Below, piece after piece: positions 1 to 5,322 of a DNA stretch of 6,257 nt (positions within the stretch are counted from its first letter, which is position 1; each line of letters opens with the position of its first letter). The notes under the pieces were generated by a model. That model did not search any database. It had not been told where the DNA came from and saw only the letters and a list, made by a program, of their open reading frames with translations. Source of the stretch: Geminicoccaceae bacterium. GTDB lineage: Bacteria; Pseudomonadota; Alphaproteobacteria; Geminicoccales; Geminicoccaceae. A program made the position numbers and the translations under genes. Location: positions 1-6,257 of the forward strand of contig JAPJRA010000238.1 in assembly GCA_030824835.1 (NCBI GenBank), read 5' to 3'.

Positions 1-195
1 GGCGAGCGGCGGCTGCGCGAGGAAGGGATGCTGGATGTGGCCGCCGTTCGCGCTACGTGGAGTGGGCATCTGAGCAAGCGGCGCGATCACCCCCAGCTGC
101 TCTGGAACGTGCTGATGTTCCAGGCATGGCACGAGCACTGGATGACGCCCGCGGCCACGGATGGCGCGCGGCCAGGCGCTGTTGCAGCGGCATGA
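1..195 (+). CDS. Asparagine synthase (glutamine-hydrolysing) family protein, C-terminal fragment
   Basis: The open frame enters from the left edge and ends at TGA 193-195, leaving the last 64 residues. The stretch RRLREEGMLD, then a basic HLSKRRDH segment and LLWNVLMFQAWHEHWM, is what the extreme C-terminus of AsnB-type asparagine synthases looks like: the end of the ATP-dependent synthetase domain, with a helix carrying the conserved LWxVLMFQAW pattern. A low-complexity Ala/Gly-rich tail of about 16 residues follows. In this family an N-terminal glutaminase domain (not in the window) supplies ammonia to the synthetase domain, which adenylates a carboxylate. Copies inside polysaccharide clusters are often annotated as asparagine synthases but may amidate sugar or peptide precursors; that role is inferred from the neighbouring glycosyltransferases. 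The catalytic residues lie outside the window, so activity cannot be judged. Confidence 0.85.
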   Translation, partial: GERRLREEGMLDVAAVRATWSGHLSKRRDHPQLLWNVLMFQAWHEHWMTPAATDGARPGAVAAA

Positions 196-274
196 GGCCG
201 CTGGCGGGTAGTCGCCGGACGGTGGTAGGCACCATCGCCTCGGTGATAGGTTCGTCATCGTCGACAGCGGTATC

Positions 275-291
275 GGCCTGGATCGCAGGCC
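275..291 (+). other. Small perfect hairpin in the asparagine synthase-GT8 gap
   Basis: GGCCTG (275-280) and CAGGCC (286-291) can form a six-pair stem around the loop GATCG, 37 bases before the GTG start at 329. No T-run follows it on the plus strand, so it is not a canonical intrinsic terminator. It could be a leader-RNA structure or chance in GC-rich DNA. The rest of the 196-328 gap also holds a short GGTG/CACC dyad (221-224 with 230-233) but no convincing -35/-10 pair and no further gene. Confidence 0.3.
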
Positions 292-328
292 CGGTGCCCA
301 AAAACTTCGAGTTCAAGGGAGCTGACAG

Positions 329-1006
329 GTGAGTCTGCGTATTTTCATCGGCTTCGACTCACGCGAGGCGGAGTGCTCGGATATTCTGGCCTACAGCCTG
401 CGCGCGCACAGCTCGATCCCGCTCGACATCCACTATCTCGACCTGCGCCAGCTCGATTTCGACCGCGCCCAGGATCCACTGCAGTCGACCGAGTTCACCT
501 ACACGCGTTTCCTCGTGCCGCATCTCTGCCGCTACGAAGGCAAGGCGATCTTCATGGACTGTGACATGCTCTGCCTCGGCGACATCGCCGAGCTGGATGC
601 GCTGGACATGCGCGACTACGCGCTTCGGGTCGTCCAGCACGACTACCGGCCGGCGGCGACGACCAAGATGGATGGCAAGGCGCAGACCGTGTACCCGCGC
701 AAGAACTGGTCGAGCCTGATGCTGATGAACTGCGCCAAGCTCGGCCTGTGGACCAAGCGCGTCGTCGAGACCCAGAGCGGGGCCTATCTGCACCGGTTCC
801 AGGACATCCCCGACGCCGAGATCGGCGAGCTGCCCAAGACATGGAACACGCTGGACTGGATGGACGAGAACACCAAGCTGATCCACTACACCAGCGGCGG
901 CCCGTGGTTCGAGGAGTGCCGCGACCATCCCTACGGCGCGCTCTGGCTGGAGTGGCGCGACCGTTACCGCACCGCCAAGGCGGCCGGCGACCCGCTCGCG
1001 GCCTGA
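329..1006 (+). CDS. GT8-like glycosyltransferase (short GT-A enzyme)
   Basis: This 225-residue protein most likely moves a sugar from a nucleotide-sugar donor to a glycan or lipid-linked acceptor in the cytoplasm. It opens with RIFIGFDSREAE (4-15), the first beta strand and nucleotide-binding loop seen in a bacterial family related to GT8. STEFTYTRFLVPHL (53-66) and YEGKAIFMDCDMLCLGDIAEL (69-89) follow; D77-C78-D79 is the DxD motif that holds the divalent metal and donor phosphates. KNWSSLMLMNCAKL (125-138) and the C-terminal IHYTSGGPWF (185-194), equivalent to the GT8 HxxGxxKPW motif, complete the set. No signal peptide or membrane segment is visible, and the length is close to that expected for these short enzymes. 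The start is GTG at 329, preceded by AAGGGA eight bases upstream. The next gene begins nine bases after the stop, so the two are probably co-transcribed. Donor and acceptor are unknown. A diverged relative lies at 4316-5239. Confidence 0.88.
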   Translation: MSLRIFIGFDSREAECSDILAYSLRAHSSIPLDIHYLDLRQLDFDRAQDPLQSTEFTYTRFLVPHLCRYEGKAIFMDCDMLCLGDIAELDALDMRDYALRVVQHDYRPAATTKMDGKAQTVYPRKNWSSLMLMNCAKLGLWTKRVVETQSGAYLHRFQDIPDAEIGELPKTWNTLDWMDENTKLIHYTSGGPWFEECRDHPYGALWLEWRDRYRTAKAAGDPLAA

Positions 1007-1015
1007 GGCCAGGAC

Positions 1016-1834
1016 ATGCCCGCCATCGGCCTGCGCACGTTCCACGAGATGTTTGCGGACGCTCGCTCGATGGCGCTCGTCGGCAACGCGGACACGATCC
1101 TCGACCATGCCAGCGGCGAGCGCATCGACGGCTGTGACGTCGTCGTGCGCTTCAACCGTGCCCACGTCGCCGGGATCGAGGACAAGGTTGGCCGGCGGAC
1201 CGACATCGTGGTTGCCAACCGCAACTACAACCTGAAGAAGGCGCCGTCGCCGGCGGCGACGCTGCAGCCGCGCTGCGTCGTCTGCTTCCTCGAGCCACAG
1301 GTCGGGATCGACTACCAGGCCTTCGCCGACTGGACCGGCGATCTCCCGACCCTTACCGTGTTCGCCCCGGACCTGTTGGCCGCAGCGCAGGTGGAGCGGA
1401 CGCGGCCCGTGACCATGGGCACCAACGCGCTCTACAGCTTCGTCAACATGTTCAACCTGGAACGCCTGTTCCTCACCGGCTTCACGTTCTACGGCGCCGC
1501 CGGCAGCGGCCAGGGCGTCTACTGGCAGGACGAGCGGAAGTCACGCGGCGTCTTTCACGATCTGGAGCCCGAAGCGCAGATCTTCGCCAGCATCGTGGCC
1601 CGCTTCGGCGGCCAGGTCGAGGCGACCCCCGAGGTGCGCGAGCTGCTGCGGCGCTATGGCGGCGCCAGCGCGGGCGTGGCGCAGGCACGGGTGGAATCCC
1701 TATATGCAAGTCTGGGCTGGCAGCTGATCCGCTGGGGAACGCGGCTGCGGCGGCGGGCGGAAAGCCGCCAGCGTGGCCGGTTCTCGGATGGTGGCAAGAG
1801 CAAGTCCACGAGTACCAAGGCTGCCACACCCTAG
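1016..1834 (+). CDS. GT29/sialyltransferase-like glycosyltransferase
   Basis: This 272-residue protein resembles GT29 sialyltransferases. ALVGNADTILD (20-30), then IDGCDVVVRFNRAH (37-50) and VGRRTDIVVANRN (58-70), match the layout of sialyl motif L: a glycine-rich nucleotide loop, the D-x-V-x-R-x-N core and the VGxxTD step. MGTNALYSFVNMF (134-146) with LFLTGFTFYG (151-160) corresponds to motif S. H181-D-L-E-P-E186 fits the HxxxxE pattern of motif VS, whose histidine is the likely catalytic base. The family transfers sialic acid from CMP-sialate, but distant bacterial members may use other CMP-activated sugars; no CMP-sugar synthesis gene is in the window. The last ~45 residues are strongly basic (RWGTRLRRRAESRQRGR), then Ser/Lys/Thr-rich, and might bind the inner membrane face. 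There is no signal peptide or transmembrane anchor, unlike eukaryotic GT29. The ribosome site GAGG (1005-1008) overlaps the stop of the preceding gene, implying translational coupling. Confidence 0.8.
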   Translation: MPAIGLRTFHEMFADARSMALVGNADTILDHASGERIDGCDVVVRFNRAHVAGIEDKVGRRTDIVVANRNYNLKKAPSPAATLQPRCVVCFLEPQVGIDYQAFADWTGDLPTLTVFAPDLLAAAQVERTRPVTMGTNALYSFVNMFNLERLFLTGFTFYGAAGSGQGVYWQDERKSRGVFHDLEPEAQIFASIVARFGGQVEATPEVRELLRRYGGASAGVAQARVESLYASLGWQLIRWGTRLRRRAESRQRGRFSDGGKSKSTSTKAATP

Positions 1835-1857
1835 AGCGGCGGTGGCTGCGGTCGGTC

Positions 1858-1875
1858 CAAGCCGGCTTGCGGCTT
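1858..1875. other. Inverted repeat after the GT29-like gene
   Basis: CAAGCCGGCTTG (1858-1869) is a perfect 12-base palindrome. An alternative stem pairs AAGCCG (1859-1864) with CGGCTT (1870-1875) and is followed by a single extra T. It lies 24 bases after the stop at 1834. It could act as a weak terminator or processing site, or as a protein-binding palindrome, but it lacks the T-run of a normal intrinsic terminator. Confidence 0.25.
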
Positions 1876-1899
1876 TCGCGGCGTGATGTGCAGTGTGGG

Positions 1900-1926
1900 C
1901 TGACGTAGCCACATTGGCGGGATAAT
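1900..1926 (+). promoter_or_regulatory. Possible sigma70-type promoter before the methyltransferase gene
   Basis: CTGACG (1900-1905) and GATAAT (1921-1926) resemble -35 and -10 boxes, the latter matching TATAAT at five of six positions. The spacer is 15 bases, shorter than the ideal 17. The surrounding stretch is less GC-rich than the flanking genes. The -10 box overlaps the ATG at 1925, so transcription from here would begin about eight bases downstream and exclude that ATG. Weak evidence, from inspection only. Confidence 0.25.
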
Positions 1927-2710
1927 GTTCGTTCTCCTGGTTGGAGGAGATCAGCGGGAAAGGCCTGAGGCATTGGCTCTTCTGAAAAGAATCAACAACA
2001 TCCTGCGCTTCGGCTTCGGCGCCGATGCGCTGGAGGAGAAGAGGGCGCAGAAGTCCGCTGCACGCCAGGCCAGCTTCGAATCCAGCGAGGCCTGGGAGCG
2101 GCAGGCGGGATTTGCGACGCGGCGCTACGAGTCCTACGAAGCCTATCTGCGCCACCAGGCGACCAAGCTGGATCTGGTCAGCGAGCGGCTGGAGGAGACG
2201 AAGGACGAGGATTTCCGTGAGTTCAGGCGGCGGTTCGAGGCATGCGCGCCGCTGCGTGGCGCGCGCTCGGTCCTCTGTCTCGGTGCCCGGCTCGGCACGG
2301 AGGTCGAGGCGTTTTTGGCCCTGGGCTACTTCGCCGTCGGCATCGACCTGAACCCCGGCCCCGAGAACCGCTACGTGCTGACCGGCGACTTCCACCAGCT
2401 GGTCTTTGCGGACGGCTCCGTCGACGCCATCTACACCAACGTCATGGATCACGTGTTCGACATGGGCCGCATCATGGGCGAGGTGCGCCGCGTGCTGCGG
2501 CCGGACGGCGGCCTGTTCGTCGTCGACATGCTCGACGGCTATGTCGAAGGCTTCACGCCGGGCCGGTACGAATCCATGCATTGGGAAAGCCGCGAGGCGC
2601 TGCAGGCCGAGATCGCGGCCAGGGGCGGTCTCGAGGTCGTCGAGGTGCGCGAGCTCGGCCAGCATCGGCGTGACCGCTGGACCCAGGTCGTGTTCCGCAA
2701 GAGTGCCTGA
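1925..2710 (+). CDS. Class I SAM-dependent methyltransferase
   Basis: The product transfers a methyl group from S-adenosylmethionine. From the ATG at 1925 it is 261 residues. Residues 21-105 form a charged, helical N-terminal region (RRYESYEAYLRHQATKLD is typical of sugar- and lipid-modifying members). The Rossmann core follows: motif I VLCLGARLGTEVEAFLALG (116-134), the acidic end of beta-2 at GIDLNPGP (139-146; D141 would bind the SAM ribose), LVFADGSVDAIYTNVMDHV (159-177), and EVRRVLRPDGGLFVVD (186-201), the Methyltransf_11 signature. Its place between a glycosyltransferase and an oxygenase suggests O-methylation of a glycan or lipid carrier; the substrate cannot be read. The start is uncertain: the ATG has only a weak GGCGGG site, and the first ~17 residues look unlike a family start. 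TTG at 1973 (AAGG nine bases upstream) is an alternative that would begin LALLKRINNILRF. The oxygenase gene begins 32 bases after the stop. Confidence 0.85.
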   Translation: MFVLLVGGDQRERPEALALLKRINNILRFGFGADALEEKRAQKSAARQASFESSEAWERQAGFATRRYESYEAYLRHQATKLDLVSERLEETKDEDFREFRRRFEACAPLRGARSVLCLGARLGTEVEAFLALGYFAVGIDLNPGPENRYVLTGDFHQLVFADGSVDAIYTNVMDHVFDMGRIMGEVRRVLRPDGGLFVVDMLDGYVEGFTPGRYESMHWESREALQAEIAARGGLEVVEVRELGQHRRDRWTQVVFRKSA

Positions 2711-2742
2711 GCGTCGGTCTCGGGCGTCACCGAAGAGCTGAA

Positions 2743-3498
2743 ATGTCCTATCTCAACTATGACCACCTGAAGCTGCGCTACGAGCCGTTCCCGATCGGGA
2801 TGGCCAAGCCGGCCATGGATCCAGACCTCTACGACCGGCTCGTGGCCGCCTATCCGCCGCAGGAGCTGTTCCAGTACATCCCGAAGATCGGCAAGAAATA
2901 CTCGCTGTCCGAGCGCTACCACCCCGACAAGTATCGAAGCTTCGTCGAGGGCTCGCCGCTCTGGCGCGACTTCCACCGCTGGATCAAGAGCCCGGAGTTC
3001 ATCGCCGGCGTGGTGGGCGCCCTTAAGGTGCATCATGTCGACCTCGGCGTCGACCGCCGCCGCAAGGGCATGGCCCGCCTGCAGAAGTTCATCACCAATC
3101 TCGGCAAGGGCAAGCTCGATGCCGGCGAGCCCGGCCTCAGCGCGCGGTTCGAGTTCTCGATGCTGCCGGCGGACGGCGGCTCGGTGATCCCGCACACCGA
3201 CGCGCCGGGCAAGCTCATCACCCTGGTGGTCTCGATGGTCAAGGAAGGCGACTGGAACCCCGCCTTCGGCGGCGGGACCGAGGTCAACCGGCCGAAGGAT
3301 ACGCGGCTAGCCTACAACGAGCTGAACCGCCAGGCCGAGTTCGACGAGGTCGAGGCGCTCGACTGCTACGAGTTCACGCCGAACCAGGTCGTGGTCTTCG
3401 TCAAGACGTTCAACTCGTGGCATTGCGTCCGGCCGATGACCGGCGCGGGCTCGCCGGCGATGCGCAAGACGCTGACCATCAACATCGAGGCGGACTAA
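2743..3498 (+). CDS. 2-oxoglutarate/Fe(II)-dependent oxygenase-like protein
   Basis: This 251-residue protein has the metal and cosubstrate motif of the double-stranded beta-helix oxygenases. H151-T-D153 in SVIPHTDAPGKLITLVVSM gives the HxD iron ligands, H227 in KTFNSWHCVRPM the distal histidine, and R241 in MRKTLTINIE lies where the 2-oxoglutarate-binding arginine is expected. GGGTEV (176-181) and YEFTPNQVVVFVKTFNSWH (209-227) are typical beta-helix strands of prolyl-hydroxylase-like members. Such enzymes couple decarboxylation of 2-oxoglutarate to hydroxylation, or other C-H oxidation, of a substrate. The N-terminal ~110 residues, rich in Tyr and Pro (YEPFPIGMAKPAMDPDLYDRL early on), are less recognisable and probably shape the substrate pocket. 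The start is ATG 2743 with GAAGAG (2732-2737) five bases upstream. It follows the methyltransferase closely and is probably in the same transcript, so a cluster-encoded glycan or lipid is the natural guess for the substrate. Its stop overlaps that of the convergent gene. Confidence 0.8.
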   Translation: MSYLNYDHLKLRYEPFPIGMAKPAMDPDLYDRLVAAYPPQELFQYIPKIGKKYSLSERYHPDKYRSFVEGSPLWRDFHRWIKSPEFIAGVVGALKVHHVDLGVDRRRKGMARLQKFITNLGKGKLDAGEPGLSARFEFSMLPADGGSVIPHTDAPGKLITLVVSMVKEGDWNPAFGGGTEVNRPKDTRLAYNELNRQAEFDEVEALDCYEFTPNQVVVFVKTFNSWHCVRPMTGAGSPAMRKTLTINIEAD

Positions 3499-4199
3499 CC
3501 CAGCAGCGGCACGCCAGCGATCTCGTGGACGACGGGCTCGGTCGTCACGAGTGCGGGGTGGTGTCGCGCCAGAGTGCGAAGAACCAGGGCGTCGGTCGGG
3601 GTGTGCTTGCTGGCCGTGGTGCCGCGCCGGGCGATGTTCGGGTCTGTGCCCGCCGCCTGGGTCAGCTCGAAGCTGAAGCCGCTCATGATGACCCGCTCGA
3701 CACCGGGCTCCGCCAGCGCCAGCGCCACGGCCAGCGTGCCCGACGACGCCTGCTTGCGATCGAGCTGGGCCGCGACCGCGGGATCGTTCCGGCACAGCTC
3801 CAGCAACAGGCGCCGGTACGCGTCGGTGCCGCGTTGCTCGAAGCGGTCGTAGCGGTAGCCGACGCCCGCCAGCGCCCGTCGGAGCATGAACGACATGGTG
3901 CGCCACGTCCGCAGGCGGAACAGGCCGCGCTGCAGTGCCGTCCTCCCCTTCAGCCGCTGCGGGTAGAAGTACACAATGCCGGTCGAGAGCCCGCGCAGGC
4001 TCTCGATCCGCATCCGGCCGGCGGCACTGCCGTCGGTCAGCAGCGCGGTCAGCACGGTGAAATCCGGTGTCGGCAGGCCGAGCGCGGCGGCCGAATGGCC
4101 CGAGGCGTTGGCGCAGGCGACCCGGTCGAAACTGCCCGGCGGCGGCAGGATCGGCTCGGGCTTGGCCCCCAGGACCAGCACGCGGTGCGCCATCGCCAT
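3495..4199 (-). CDS. Short sialyltransferase-like protein (GT29/GT42-like), function unknown
   Basis: No family is certain for this 234-residue protein, but several features point to a sialyltransferase-type fold. VLVLGAKPEPIL (7-18) sits where such enzymes have their glycine-rich nucleotide loop, followed by FDRVACANASG (24-34), comparable to the D-x-V-x-x-x-N segment. SSGTLAVALALA (152-163) then VERVIMSGFSF (167-177) looks like motif S, and K198-H199-T200 supplies a candidate catalytic histidine. The intervals GT to GF (20 residues) and GF to H (25) nearly equal those in the GT29-like protein at 1016-1834 (20 and 26). The middle (80-150) is Arg/Leu-rich and unassigned. There is no signal peptide or membrane segment. 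Upstream, AGGAG (4203-4207 on the minus strand) lies three bases from the first ATG (4199) and nine from a second ATG (4193); the second is better spaced and may be the true start. The gene runs against its neighbours and ends in TAG overlapping the oxygenase stop. Confidence 0.65.
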   Translation of the reverse strand: MAMAHRVLVLGAKPEPILPPPGSFDRVACANASGHSAAALGLPTPDFTVLTALLTDGSAAGRMRIESLRGLSTGIVYFYPQRLKGRTALQRGLFRLRTWRTMSFMLRRALAGVGYRYDRFEQRGTDAYRRLLLELCRNDPAVAAQLDRKQASSGTLAVALALAEPGVERVIMSGFSFELTQAAGTDPNIARRGTTASKHTPTDALVLRTLARHHPALVTTEPVVHEIAGVPLLG

Positions 4200-4315
4200 C
4201 GTCTCCTACCGCCTGATCCCGGCCCATCTGCGCGGCGCGACGCCTTGGCGTCGGCCCGGTGGTCTGATACCAGCATGCGTCCAAGCGGCGAAGTCGGCAG
4301 ATGGGGCAGAGTGCG
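4200..4315. promoter_or_regulatory. Divergent intergenic region with a perfect inverted repeat
   Basis: The sialyltransferase-like gene reads leftwards from here and the second GT8-like gene reads rightwards, so promoters for both are expected within about 115 bases. CGACGCC (4238-4244) and GGCGTCG (4247-4253) form a perfect inverted repeat with a two-base centre, a shape that fits a dimeric regulator's operator. TGGT/ACCA (4259-4262 with 4268-4271) is a smaller dyad. I see no confident -35/-10 pair on either strand. The regulator, if any, is not in the window. Confidence 0.4.
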
Positions 4316-5239
4316 ATGAAGCTCGGCGTGTTCGTGCACACCAACCCGAAGCAATATCTGGGCGCCCTGGTCTCGGCCTACTCGATGCGGCGGGCCTCGG
4401 CCCACGCCGACGAGCTGCGCATCGAGGTCATCAATCACAAGGATTACCCCTTCTTCCAGCGCCATGAAGGTGACAGCTACAATGTCGGTGGGCAGAAGCG
4501 GGTCTGGCGCAACGACGACCTGCAATCGTTCACCCCGCTGCGGTTTCTGCCGCCGGAGCTGATGGGCTACGAAGGCCGGGCCGTGCTGGTCGACCCGGAC
4601 GTGTTCGCGGCCGGCGACATCTGGGAGCTGCTGACCCGCGACATGGGTGGCAAGGCCATCATGTGCCGGCGCCGCCCGCCCAAGAAGACCGGACCCGGCG
4701 GCTGGGCCACGAGCGTCATGCTGCTCGACTGCGCCAAGCTCACCCATTGGCACACCGAGGCGGCGTTCGACGAGCTGTTCACCTTCAAGCGCGACTATAT
4801 CGACTGGATCGAGCTCAAGCTCGAGGATCCGGACAGCATCGGGGCGATCGAGGACGAGTGGAACGATTTCGACCGGCTGACGCCGGCGACGCGCCTGCTG
4901 CACAACACCAAGCGGAACACACAGCCCTGGAAGAGCGGCCTGCCCGTCGATTTCGTCACCGCCGAGAAGTTCCGGCTGTTCCCGCCCAAGGGCTGGGTGG
5001 ATCGCGGCCGGCGTCTGCTGTTCGGTGAGTACCGCTTCGCCGGCAGCTACGAGCGCCACCCGGACCCCAACCAGGAGCGCTTCTTCTTCGGGCTGCTCAA
5101 GGAGTGCCTGGAGCAGGGCATCGTGACCGAGGCCATGGTGCGGGACGAGATGGCCAAGAACCATGTCCGTCACGACGCTCTCGAGATGGTGGCCCGCACG
5201 CCGCCGCTGGGCCCGACACCATTCAGCCAGGCGGCCTGA
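4316..5239 (+). CDS. GT8-like glycosyltransferase, second diverged copy
   Basis: From ATG 4316 the product is 307 residues. MKLGVFVHTNPKQYLGALV (1-19) forms the opening strand and helix of a GT-A fold. YEGRAVLVDPDVFAAGDIWEL (85-105) contains D93-P94-D95, the DxD metal and donor motif, and WATSVMLLDCAKL (130-142) is the following core segment. H196-N-T-K-R-N-T-Q-P-W-K (196-206) is the C-terminal H...PWK motif that closes over the donor diphosphate in GT8 enzymes. About 100 residues beyond it (FRLFPPKGW onwards, including the aromatic stretch ERFFFGLLKE) are absent from the shorter relative at 329-1006 and may bind the acceptor. It probably acts in the cytoplasm on a glycan intermediate; the donor is unknown. 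An in-frame ATG at 4301 would add MGQSA; I prefer 4316 because the fold starts at once, with GGGG (4303-4306) nine bases upstream, though neither start has a strong ribosome site. Confidence 0.82.
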   Translation: MKLGVFVHTNPKQYLGALVSAYSMRRASAHADELRIEVINHKDYPFFQRHEGDSYNVGGQKRVWRNDDLQSFTPLRFLPPELMGYEGRAVLVDPDVFAAGDIWELLTRDMGGKAIMCRRRPPKKTGPGGWATSVMLLDCAKLTHWHTEAAFDELFTFKRDYIDWIELKLEDPDSIGAIEDEWNDFDRLTPATRLLHNTKRNTQPWKSGLPVDFVTAEKFRLFPPKGWVDRGRRLLFGEYRFAGSYERHPDPNQERFFFGLLKECLEQGIVTEAMVRDEMAKNHVRHDALEMVARTPPLGPTPFSQAA

Positions 5240-5240
5240 G

Positions 5241-5291
5241 GCCCGTCCCGACGGCTTGGTCGTGGTACCCGGCCATCGTAGGATGACGGGC
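5241..5291 (+). other. Long-loop inverted repeat in the GT8-cyclase gap
   Basis: GCCCGTC (5241-5247) and GACGGGC (5285-5291) are perfect seven-base complements separated by 37 bases, starting two bases after the GT8 stop. The stem would bracket most of the 83-base gap. No T-run follows, so a terminator role is unproven, and in DNA this GC-rich the pairing may be chance. No clear promoter boxes for the cyclase gene were seen here. Confidence 0.2.
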
Positions 5292-5322
5292 ACCGACCAG
5301 ACGCCGACGAGGGGGCGAGGCC

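Noticed and set aside
57..332. A 91-codon plus-strand open frame covering the first gap
   Set aside because: It overlaps the real asparagine synthase end in another frame, has no ribosome site or motif, and runs into the start of the GT8-like gene.
359..1165. A 268-codon minus-strand open frame over the first GT8-like gene
   Set aside because: Antisense shadow of a gene with DxD and C-terminal motifs; no features of its own.
1700..2665. A 321-codon minus-strand open frame across the methyltransferase gene
   Set aside because: Antisense to a gene with complete methyltransferase motifs; the translation shows no known motif and crosses the intergenic gap.
3417..4319. A 300-codon plus-strand open frame opposite the minus-strand gene
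   Set aside because: Composition is biased, no domain is recognisable, and it overlaps the end of the oxygenase gene. The minus-strand frame is the better coding candidate.
3307..4344. A 345-codon minus-strand open frame over the short sialyltransferase-like gene
   Set aside because: It is another frame of the same strand, extremely Arg/Ala/Gly/Pro-rich and without motifs. The 3495-4199 frame has the motif spacing and a ribosome site.
4049..5293. A 414-codon open frame on the minus strand
   Set aside because: It lies antisense to the second GT8-like gene, which has clear motifs. The translation shows no recognisable domain and has the Arg/Ala/Val/Leu-rich composition of a shadow frame in GC-rich DNA.
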